This document shows positions 6,080 to 12,238 of a stretch of DNA of 12,238 bases, piece after piece (position 1 is the first letter of the stretch; each line of letters begins with the position of its first letter). A program made the position numbers and the translations under genes. The stretch covers positions 1 to 12,238 of the forward strand of contig JAPUIP010000203.1 in NCBI GenBank assembly GCA_027296925.1. Direction: 5' to 3'. Source of the stretch: Candidatus Poribacteria bacterium (GTDB taxonomy: Bacteria > Poribacteria > WGA-4E > PCPOR2b). The notes below the pieces were generated by a model. The model ran no database searches and was not told the origin of the DNA. It saw only the letters and a list, made by a program, of their open reading frames with translations.

Positions 6080-9000
6080 TTACATCAACCGGCTCAAGAT
6101 GCGTCTGAGTGTGAGTAAGAGCGTTTTGCCCTCTAACCCTTTCGTATTGATTGTCAGACGCGCAGGGGGCGAAAGTGTAATGCGCCGATCTTGTCGGATA
6201 AACTGAATGAGTTTTTGGGGGTCAACACTCGTTTTAGTTTCATCGAATGCAACCTTGACGTTATCCTCCCCGGCGACAATTCCATCGATGCCTAATCGCT
6301 GGCTGAGCTGTTTGAGGTCCGCAATTTCGAGGAGCATTTGGACCGGCTGGGGGATTTTGCCATATCGATCCTTCATCTCCTCCTCAAGTTCTTTCCGATC
6401 TACTTCTGTCTTCAAGTCCGCGATTTTTTTGTAGAGTGCGACCTTCTGCCGGCTGTCAGGGACGTACGCATCAGGCAGATAGGCTTCGATAGGCAGGTTA
6501 ATCCGGGTTTCAATCGTCTCCTCGACCTCCTCGCCTTTGAGCTTGTGGACCGCTTCCTCAAGGAGCTTGCAGTACATATCATAACCCACGGCGGCGATCT
6601 GACCGTGCTGCTCTGGGCCGAGGATGTTGCCGGTGCCGCGAATCTCCAAATCACGGAGAGCAATCTTGAATCCCGAGCCGAGATCTGTAAACTCTTCGAT
6701 GATGCGAAGACGTTTTTGGGCGCCCTCCGTAATTGCCCGACCCTGTGGATAGAAAAGGTATCCGTAAGCCTGAAACTGAGCGCGTCCGACTCGACCGCGC
6801 AGTTGGTAAAGTTGCGCCAACCCAAGCGCATCAGCACGGTTAATCAGAATCGTATTCACGTTTGGAATATCGAGGCCGGACTCGATTATCATGGTGCAAA
6901 CCAGGACATCGTATTTATAGTTGATAAAATCCATCATCACCTGTTCCAACTGACGCTCAGGCAGCTGTCCGTGTGCGGTGCCGATTCGGGCTTGCGGTAC
7001 GAGGTCTTGGACCGCCGTCGCAATGCTTGCGATACTCTGAACACGATTGTGGACAAAGAACACTTGACCGCCCCGATCCATTTCGCGCAAGATTGCATCC
7101 CGCACCACATCCGTGTTATACTCCATGACGTAGGTCTCAATCGGCATGCGATTTTCAGGCGGGGTATTGATGACGCTGAAGTCCCGGATGCCGATGAGGG
7201 ACATGTGTAGCGTGCGTGGAATCGGTGTCGCTGTCAACGTCAAAACATCAACCGTCTGCTTCATGTGTTTAATCCGCTCTTTATGCTTGACGCCGAAACG
7301 ATGCTCCTCGTCAACCACCAGCAGCCCGAGATCATGGAATTTGGTGCTATTGGATAGCAGACTGTGAGTGCCGATGACGATATCGACCTTGCCGTTGGCC
7401 AACCCTTCTTTGACCAATTTTGCTTCCTTATCCGTTCGGAAGCGATTGAGCATCTCCACCTGAACCGGGAAGGTGTCGAACCGTTGTTGGAACGTATTAA
7501 AATGTTGCAACGTGAGGATGGTCGTAGGAGCCAGGATGGCGACCTGCCTTCCATCCATCACTGTTTTGAAAGCCGCACGAAGCGCGACTTCTGTTTTTCC
7601 GTATCCGACATCCCCGCAAATCAGCCGATCCATCGGGCGGGAACGCTCCATATCAGTTTTGACCTCATCGATCGCCTTGAGTTGATCCGGCGTTTCATCA
7701 TAAGGAAACAGGGCATCGAATTCCCATTGCCACAGCGCATCCGAGGGAAACGCATGCCCCTCGCGGGACTCGCGGATGGCATAAAGTTCGAGCAGTTCTT
7801 CCGCCATCCGTTCGATTGAGGCCTTCACTTTGGCTTTCGTACGCTGCCACGATGTACCACCGAGCTTATCAAGCCGTAGCTTGCCATCTTCTTTCCCACC
7901 GATATATTTTTGCACCAGATCAATCTGATAGGTGGGGACGTAAAGCCGATCTCCAGCCGCATATTCCAGCACGAGAAAATCTTGCAGCTTACCATCAATG
8001 TCAAGGCGACGAATCCCCGAATAAAGCCCGATGCCGTGTGAGACATGCACAACGTAGTCGCCCTCCTGGAGGTCGATTAAACTCAAGATGGGCGCGCCTT
8101 CCTTAAAGTTCGTCTTATGGTGCCGGCGGTGTTCGCGCCCAAACATCTCATCCTCGGCCAGGGCAACCAGTTTGAGCGCCTCACTGAGAAATCCCTCACT
8201 GATGCTGCCAACGTTTACCGCCGTTTGGGTTGCCGGTAAATCTCGATCCGTCAAGATCTCATTGAGCCGATCTGCTCCCTTGAGATTATCACAGAAAATG
8301 TTGACAAAATAGCCCTCGTCAGTCCACTCCTTGATCTGATCTATGACCATCTGATACTTACCCCGTGGAAGACCGAGCGGACGCATGTTGAAATCCATTT
8401 CTTCGATTTCTTCATCGGGCTTCGCCGTCGCGGGCGTTAGCGACGTGCGAACGAGGGGATAATGCTGCAAGGTTGAGATTACCGATTCAAACGGGACGAA
8501 TGTCTCGTCCGGTGACACCATGAACTGATCAAATGCCAATTTGCGCTCGTAAAGCGCTCGTCCATTCTCGATGATTTGGCTGCCTGCTCGCGCCATCCAG
8601 ACGGGTTCGATCAGAAGGACAGCGGTCTGTGGAGCGAGGTAATCCGTGAGGAGATTCTGAGTCTCAGGATGCTCGACGGAGTCGGTACTGGCATCCGCAT
8701 ACAACAGCGGGAGTAGGGCTTCGAGCCCCTCCGGATCCGTTCCACTTTCGAGTCGTTGCGTTATCTCATGAATCGCGTTTCTGTACTTTGGCGACGCGTT
8801 GACTTGCATCAGTTCTTCTGATCGTATCTTCCACTGAGCAAGTGCTTCCGGAGACAGGATAATTTCACGCACGGGACTCAGCGTAATTGAATCCGGCGTC
8901 TCATCAATGCCATCAGAAACCGATCGCTGCGAAGCCGGGTCAAACAATCGAATGGCGTCGATTTCGTCGCCGAAGAATTCGACGCGAATCGGCGCATCAG

Positions 9001-9595
9001 CGGTCAGGGGATAAACGTCCAGAATGTCACCACGACGCGCAAACTCGCCTTTGACTTCGACCAAGTCTACACGCTGGTAGCCAACACGCAGAAGTTGTTC
9101 AACAACTTCGTCGGGGTCAATCTCATCACCAACATGGAGAGTCAGAAAGGCAGATGATAAAATCGATTTGGGCAGGAGTTTATGCATCAATGCCTGAATC
9201 GATGTGATAATGACCGTACGCTTTTTCTTGAGCAATGGATCCAAACAGACCATCCGCTCGGCAACGACTTTTTTGGTGGGAGAGATACCATCGTAAAGAA
9301 AATGCTGCCATTCCGGAAAGAGGCGTGCATCCTCAAAGCGATAGGTGGGTAAATCTTGGATAATCTTCTCGGCTTCATGCTGCGAAGGGAGCACGATGAG
9401 GAAGGATTTATCGGCAAAGTCTGCTAGCAGCGTACCCAACAAATAGGAGATCGATGCACCATGTAAGCCCCGCAACCAGGGCTTGGGGTAAGCGATTGGG
9501 CGATCCGATGTGTCGCCTTTTGAAGGGGAAAATTGAGCCCTCAGGTTTTCAACAAGCGATTGATAGGTATGGGTCTGACGCAGGAGATCTATCAC
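6080..9595 (-). CDS. mfd: Transcription-repair coupling factor Mfd
   Basis: A protein of 1171 residues from GTG, close to the 1148 of E. coli Mfd. Mfd uses ATP to push stalled RNA polymerase off damaged DNA and recruits UvrA. Positions are numbered from the GTG. The UvrB-like N-terminal module is ~25-330 (KGEFARRGDILDVYPL, VEFFGDEIDAIRLFD). The RNA-polymerase-interacting CarD/TRCF domain is ~505-575 (LQEGDYVVHVSHGIGLYSGI). The translocase follows, with Walker A GDVGYGKTE at 661-669, the DEEH box at 762-765, TATPIPRT at ~788-795 and RGRVGRAQ at 933-940. Next is the translocation motif RGTGNILGPEQHG (~986-998), then the C-terminal TRCF domain. All key motifs are present. An upstream TTG (9640) would add 15 residues but overlaps the end of the DUF3108 gene; the GTG at 9595 has its own ribosome-binding site and lies 10 bases after that gene's stop. 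Confidence 0.97.
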   Translation of the reverse strand: MIDLLRQTHTYQSLVENLRAQFSPSKGDTSDRPIAYPKPWLRGLHGASISYLLGTLLADFADKSFLIVLPSQHEAEKIIQDLPTYRFEDARLFPEWQHFLYDGISPTKKVVAERMVCLDPLLKKKRTVIITSIQALMHKLLPKSILSSAFLTLHVGDEIDPDEVVEQLLRVGYQRVDLVEVKGEFARRGDILDVYPLTADAPIRVEFFGDEIDAIRLFDPASQRSVSDGIDETPDSITLSPVREIILSPEALAQWKIRSEELMQVNASPKYRNAIHEITQRLESGTDPEGLEALLPLLYADASTDSVEHPETQNLLTDYLAPQTAVLLIEPVWMARAGSQIIENGRALYERKLAFDQFMVSPDETFVPFESVISTLQHYPLVRTSLTPATAKPDEEIEEMDFNMRPLGLPRGKYQMVIDQIKEWTDEGYFVNIFCDNLKGADRLNEILTDRDLPATQTAVNVGSISEGFLSEALKLVALAEDEMFGREHRRHHKTNFKEGAPILSLIDLQEGDYVVHVSHGIGLYSGIRRLDIDGKLQDFLVLEYAAGDRLYVPTYQIDLVQKYIGGKEDGKLRLDKLGGTSWQRTKAKVKASIERMAEELLELYAIRESREGHAFPSDALWQWEFDALFPYDETPDQLKAIDEVKTDMERSRPMDRLICGDVGYGKTEVALRAAFKTVMDGRQVAILAPTTILTLQHFNTFQQRFDTFPVQVEMLNRFRTDKEAKLVKEGLANGKVDIVIGTHSLLSNSTKFHDLGLLVVDEEHRFGVKHKERIKHMKQTVDVLTLTATPIPRTLHMSLIGIRDFSVINTPPENRMPIETYVMEYNTDVVRDAILREMDRGGQVFFVHNRVQSIASIATAVQDLVPQARIGTAHGQLPERQLEQVMMDFINYKYDVLVCTMIIESGLDIPNVNTILINRADALGLAQLYQLRGRVGRAQFQAYGYLFYPQGRAITEGAQKRLRIIEEFTDLGSGFKIALRDLEIRGTGNILGPEQHGQIAAVGYDMYCKLLEEAVHKLKGEEVEETIETRINLPIEAYLPDAYVPDSRQKVALYKKIADLKTEVDRKELEEEMKDRYGKIPQPVQMLLEIADLKQLSQRLGIDGIVAGEDNVKVAFDETKTSVDPQKLIQFIRQDRRITLSPPARLTINTKGLEGKTLLLTLRRILSRLM

Positions 9596-9599
9596 GTTT

Positions 9600-9607
9600 C
9601 CTTCCCT
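9600..9607 (-). promoter_or_regulatory. Ribosome-binding site deciding the mfd start
   Basis: AGGGAAGG lies four bases before the GTG at 9595 and overlaps the TAG stop of the DUF3108 gene. It supports GTG 9595 over the upstream TTG and suggests translational coupling of the two genes. Confidence 0.6.
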
Positions 9608-10355
9608 AATTGATAAAATCCACTTTCTCCAACGTGCCAACTAATTTACCGATAGGTATTTCCGCTTCGATCCGGACAGGGATACGACGGTCATCGTTGG
9701 TGAGCCACATCAGATAGCCGTGCGACGTGCGCAAAGCCAGTGTTTCCACTCGTCCGAGTGCCACCGTCTTCAGCACTTCGCGCCTATAAATCGAGAGGCT
9801 GACCCTTTGAGGCTTCCCTTTAACCAGCACCGGAAACCGATAGGTTTGGCCCACGCTCAACTGCTTTGAACGCAGAAAGTAAATCATCGACAGCTCATCC
9901 TGTATACCGATTGGTACCTCAATGGCCTGGTTACGCCGATTTTTGACATATTGCGCTATCCCCTTATCGTGATCAAAATCGACTTCGATATGCGATCGAT
10001 ACTTCCTGTCTTCTAGATCTTTTACGTACCTTAGCGGGTATAGTTGATCGGTCGTCACATAGCTTTCTATCCAATCGCGAAAATGGTAAAGCTTTCCAAA
10101 CATATTCCCCGTCTGTCTTTCTGAAGTCAGGTGATAAACAGGTTGCCCGTTCAGTACAGTTTCTTCGACAACCTTTGTCACCTGTTTTCCTGCAGGCAGT
10201 CCTGCGATTTTGATGGTGTAGGTCAGGATTTCGCCGACTTGGATTGGGTGCCGCTCAAGGTTGGCGGTTTCGAGCAATGAATGGGTTGTTAAAACACTCA
10301 GGGAAAAAGCCACGAATATCAAACAGCTAAAAAGCAGAATTTTTATTGTTCGCAT
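9606..10355 (-). CDS. DUF3108 family secreted protein
   Basis: A protein of 249 residues starting at ATG with TAGGAGAT about seven bases upstream. The N-terminal signal or anchor helix covers ~5-24. The body matches DUF3108, a beta-rich exported family of unknown biochemical role: VGEILTYTIKIAGLPAG near 40-56, the ESYVTTDQLYPLRYVKD segment at 97-111, QDELSMIYFLRS at 152-163, and the closing WLTNDDRRIPVRIEAEIPIG at ~217-236. Those blocks and their order are typical of the family, and the length is usual. It sits ten bases before mfd and 12 bases after the preceding gene, so it is probably in the same transcript. Nothing here ties it to DNA repair; by location it belongs with the envelope proteins around it. 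Confidence 0.85.
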   Translation of the reverse strand: MRTIKILLFSCLIFVAFSLSVLTTHSLLETANLERHPIQVGEILTYTIKIAGLPAGKQVTKVVEETVLNGQPVYHLTSERQTGNMFGKLYHFRDWIESYVTTDQLYPLRYVKDLEDRKYRSHIEVDFDHDKGIAQYVKNRRNQAIEVPIGIQDELSMIYFLRSKQLSVGQTYRFPVLVKGKPQRVSLSIYRREVLKTVALGRVETLALRTSHGYLMWLTNDDRRIPVRIEAEIPIGKLVGTLEKVDFIN

Positions 10356-10367
10356 CGTTCAGATCTC

Positions 10368-11045
10368 CTAAAAGCGGTGGTTTACGGTAAGATAGGTTTG
10401 TCCGTAAACAATTTGTTGCACCTGCACAGGAAATCTTCGCTCATTATACCGGTCGACGGTTTTAGCCGCATCAAAGATGTTCCAGATGTAGACACCAATC
10501 CCACCAGCCAGAAAGAGCGCGCCAAGTTGGGCGTGACTGCGAGACTTGACATGTCCCTGATCCGCTGTTAAAAAGGCATCACCATGGGGGTCGTAAAATC
10601 CGGTGGTGAAGCGATCCGCGAGGTCGTTGTAATGGACTGCGCGATCCAGGTTGAACCCCGCGATGGCCACCAGCCCAATTCCGCCAATGAGAAAGACTAA
10701 CCCTTTCTCAGAGCGACCGGCATAAGTCTGCCCTAAACCGGGGAGCGTTGCCGATAAGAGCATCGCTGTTCGAGCGGTCTTCGGGGGATAGTATTGTGGC
10801 GCGTGCGACCGAAATAGGGGATAAGCAGGCGAATCCGTTTGGCGCTTCGTTCCGCGTGGAATCACACTACCTCTCAGCGTGATAGCGGACTGCGGCGTTT
10901 CACCCTCCGTGTTTGCCCGCTGATCTGCAGCAGTCGCGGAGCTATCATCGGTTATCGCCTGAGCTGGCATGGTTGGTTCCGCAGACCAACCATGCCAACT
11001 CAGCGTGAATCCTATCAAAGTAAGAAGGTACAGTAACTTTTTCAT
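10368..11045 (-). CDS. Small secreted/membrane protein resembling DUF5683
   Basis: A protein of 225 residues from the ATG at 11045, opening MKKLLYLLTLIGFTLSWHGW, a normal signal peptide with likely cleavage after WSA. An in-frame ATG at 11081 adds 12 residues (MQPAAILRF...), but neither start has a clear Shine-Dalgarno; the shorter form is chosen for its signal peptide. Residues ~25-90 are low-complexity and Thr/Ser/Pro-rich. Residues ~94-115 read AMLLSATLPGLGQTYAGRSE, then a hydrophobic segment (116-132). This P-G-x-G-Q-x-Y-x-G pattern before a membrane helix is shared by DUF5683 and TM2-like proteins. A second hydrophobic segment is at ~174-190. The C-terminus ends in Phe (TYLTVNHRF). Function is unknown. 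The family assignment rests on that one motif and is moderate only. Confidence 0.6.
   Translation of the reverse strand: MKKLLYLLTLIGFTLSWHGWSAEPTMPAQAITDDSSATAADQRANTEGETPQSAITLRGSVIPRGTKRQTDSPAYPLFRSHAPQYYPPKTARTAMLLSATLPGLGQTYAGRSEKGLVFLIGGIGLVAIAGFNLDRAVHYNDLADRFTTGFYDPHGDAFLTADQGHVKSRSHAQLGALFLAGGIGVYIWNIFDAAKTVDRYNERRFPVQVQQIVYGQTYLTVNHRF
10965..10997. repeat. Perfect 13-bp inverted repeat inside the signal-peptide coding region
   Basis: The arms TGGCATGGTTGGT (10965-10977) and ACCAACCATGCCA (10985-10997) are exact reverse complements around a 7-base loop. After one mismatch the pairing continues for five more bases on each side (10959-10963 with 10999-11003). The stem lies about 40-85 bases downstream of the start codon of the DUF5683-like gene. 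The encoded protein reads roughly SWHGWSAEPTMPAQ, so the repeat shapes the signal-peptide cleavage region. It would form a strong hairpin in the mRNA near the 5' end. Confidence 0.9.
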
Positions 11046-11100
11046 GTTTGATGAAAAACGCAAAATAGCCGCCGGTTGCATTCGCTATGTTCGAGTACCC

Positions 11101-11934
11101 CTAATCCCTAATATCATTGAGTGGCGGCGCAAGCTCTGGGTTATCGGGGTCAAGCTGATATGCCCAATCAAAAGTCACCGAATTGTCTGAGATAGAAACG
11201 ATATGGATCTTTGCAAAGTTTCTCTCGGGCGTATTTAAGGTATAGACATGGCCTTCGATGAGCTCAACGAAGTCGGTGGTGAAGCCGAGATCTGGTGAAA
11301 CATCGATCTCATCGAAGCGGTCGTGATAGCCCATGTCTTGCATTTCCGTGGAGTTATCTGAATAGAGATAGCTGACATTCTCAACAACGAAGTTATCAGA
11401 GGTGGCGGTACCAAGTCCAAAATAAACATCCGTCGTGGGTAAATCCCAGGCGATTGCGCCCCTTTCCGGGCGGGAGAAATCGAATCCGCTCCGCTCTGGA
11501 GAGAGGCTAAAGTTGTTCAGTGTTACGTTATTTCCGGCTGGGCGAGGGGTATCGGAGACCTCTGGACTTAAATCGCTTTCGTTATTATCAAGATCGAAGG
11601 CAGAAACAGCGTAGTAATAGGTGATTCCATTCCGAACGTCTCGATCCACATATCGGGAATCGCCCGCCGAAACCTCTTCGAGCAAGTCAAAGACTTTGTC
11701 GTTATCGTCGTCACGCCAGATTTGGTAGCCGGCAAGATCGCCTTCACCATTCGGGAACCATTCAATTGCCACCTGGCCATCGCCGGTGATGCTCCGTATA
11801 CCTCGGGGAACAGCCGGCGGCTCGGTGTCGGGCTCAAGTACCAAATCGTCATCAGAGTCACAGCCCAAAATGCCAAGAAACGGGGCTAGAACGAAAAAAA
11901 ATGCGGTGAGAATTCGGTGTACCTGCGTCAACAT
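11101..11934 (-). CDS. Lipoprotein with a fibronectin type III domain and an unassigned C-terminal domain
   Basis: A protein of 277 residues starting at ATG with AAGGAGAC upstream. Signal peptide with a good lipobox LGILGC (Cys25). Asp26 follows the cysteine; in E. coli Asp at +2 tends to hold lipoproteins at the inner membrane, though the rule varies between phyla. Residues ~38-130 form an FN3 domain (PPAVPRGIRSITGDGQVAIEW ... GYQIWRD ... ITYYYAVSAFDLDNNES). Residues ~131-277 are a second, beta-rich region rich in aromatic and acidic residues (FDFSRPERGAIAWDLPTTDVY, HIVSISDNSVTFDWAYQ) that I do not recognise. FN3 domains mediate binding rather than catalysis, so this is probably a surface or periplasmic binding protein. 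It is the first gene of the run and has a 304-base non-coding stretch before it, a likely place for a promoter. Confidence 0.82.
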   Translation of the reverse strand: MLTQVHRILTAFFFVLAPFLGILGCDSDDDLVLEPDTEPPAVPRGIRSITGDGQVAIEWFPNGEGDLAGYQIWRDDDNDKVFDLLEEVSAGDSRYVDRDVRNGITYYYAVSAFDLDNNESDLSPEVSDTPRPAGNNVTLNNFSLSPERSGFDFSRPERGAIAWDLPTTDVYFGLGTATSDNFVVENVSYLYSDNSTEMQDMGYHDRFDEIDVSPDLGFTTDFVELIEGHVYTLNTPERNFAKIHIVSISDNSVTFDWAYQLDPDNPELAPPLNDIRD

Positions 11935-12238
11935 GAGTTTGTCTCCTTCATATAACTAATATTGAGTATTAAAGTTTACATTCGTCGTGGCGAACTGACT
12001 CGTTTACTTGGCTTGCAAAAAGCCACGACAAACGCAAGTTTCGTTTCAAAATTAGTATGAGTCAGAATTGATCTTTGCTAACATTGACGATATTACACAG
12101 AATTCTCAGGCAAACGCCATGCCAGTTTCAGCGGGGAACGTGTTGCCGCGAAAGTCGAGCGAAAAAGTCAGTCAAAAGCGTGTGTCATAACGGAAGTCGC
12201 CCCCATCCAGGAGCGCGCAACCTTTCGGTGGTGAGATC
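11935..12238. other. Gene-poor stretch upstream of the FN3 lipoprotein
   Basis: No convincing complete gene on either strand. The part next to the lipoprotein (11935-12070) is AT-rich and would hold its promoter, but I could not pick out a confident -35/-10 pair. At the right edge the minus strand has a short open frame, 12172-12237, ending GGDFRYDTRF then stop. The final Phe with alternating hydrophobic residues would suit the last strand of an outer-membrane barrel from a gene entering from the right. With 21 codons this is only a suggestion. Confidence 0.4.
11981..12032. repeat. Inverted repeat in the lipoprotein upstream region
   Basis: TTCGTCGTGGC (11981-11991) and GCCACGACAAA (12022-12032) pair at 10 of 11 positions across a 30-base spacer. 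It lies 47-98 bases upstream of the lipoprotein start codon. It could be a long-loop hairpin in the leader RNA or a pair of protein-binding half sites; nothing in the sequence decides between them. Confidence 0.55.

Noticed and set aside
6338..7210. Plus-strand open frame of 290 codons opposite mfd
   Set aside because: It is antisense to the most conserved part of Mfd, has no recognisable domain and no supporting ribosome-binding site; it is a shadow of the mfd codon pattern.
9596..9640. TTG start at 9640 extending Mfd by 15 residues
   Set aside because: It overlaps the DUF3108 coding end by 35 bases and lacks a ribosome-binding site; GTG at 9595 has one and gives a normal N-terminus.
1..12238. 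CRISPR arrays, tRNA or rRNA genes, insertion sequences, phage genes
   Set aside because: None seen: no regularly spaced repeats, no tRNA-like cloverleaf or rRNA-conserved stretches, and no transposase or integrase-like translation on either strand.

Overview
The window is a compact run of genes, all read from the minus strand, from a Gram-negative bacterium with an asymmetric outer membrane. The evidence for that is an LptD-like (OstA) domain, SurA-type chaperones, two proteins with lipobox-like signal peptides and several secreted proteins. Base composition is near 50% GC. The FN3-domain lipoprotein and the many parvulin paralogs would suit an uncultured phylum such as Candidatus Poribacteria, but this placement is an impression of style and not a demonstrated assignment.

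Layout in transcription order (high to low coordinates): a 304-base stretch with no convincing gene (11935-12238); an FN3 lipoprotein (11101-11934); a small secreted/membrane protein resembling DUF5683 (10368-11045); a DUF3108-type secreted protein (9606-10355); mfd, the transcription-repair coupling factor (6080-9595); a broken retropepsin-like aspartyl protease gene that has lost its catalytic Asp-Thr-Gly region (5608-6020); two tandem paralogous parvulin-fold exported proteins (4569-5522 and 3462-4487); a SurA-like chaperone with two parvulin domains (2017-3372); and, running off the left edge, a large gene whose N-terminal half is LptD/OstA and whose next part is two parvulin domains in the same reading frame (1-1995). 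Gaps are short (10-90 bases) and most genes have a good ribosome-binding site, so much of the run may be co-transcribed. I saw no clear rho-independent terminator.

The most notable content is in the left 5.5 kb. Four consecutive genes carry six parvulin-type domains, none of which keeps both of the conserved active-site histidines. The last of these genes joins the LptD N-terminal region, and what look like its first barrel strands, to two such domains. In E. coli, SurA is the periplasmic chaperone that helps LptD fold, so this reads as an outer-membrane assembly module in which part of the chaperone is covalently built into its own client. The C-terminal part of that protein lies outside the window, so it is open whether a full LptD barrel follows.
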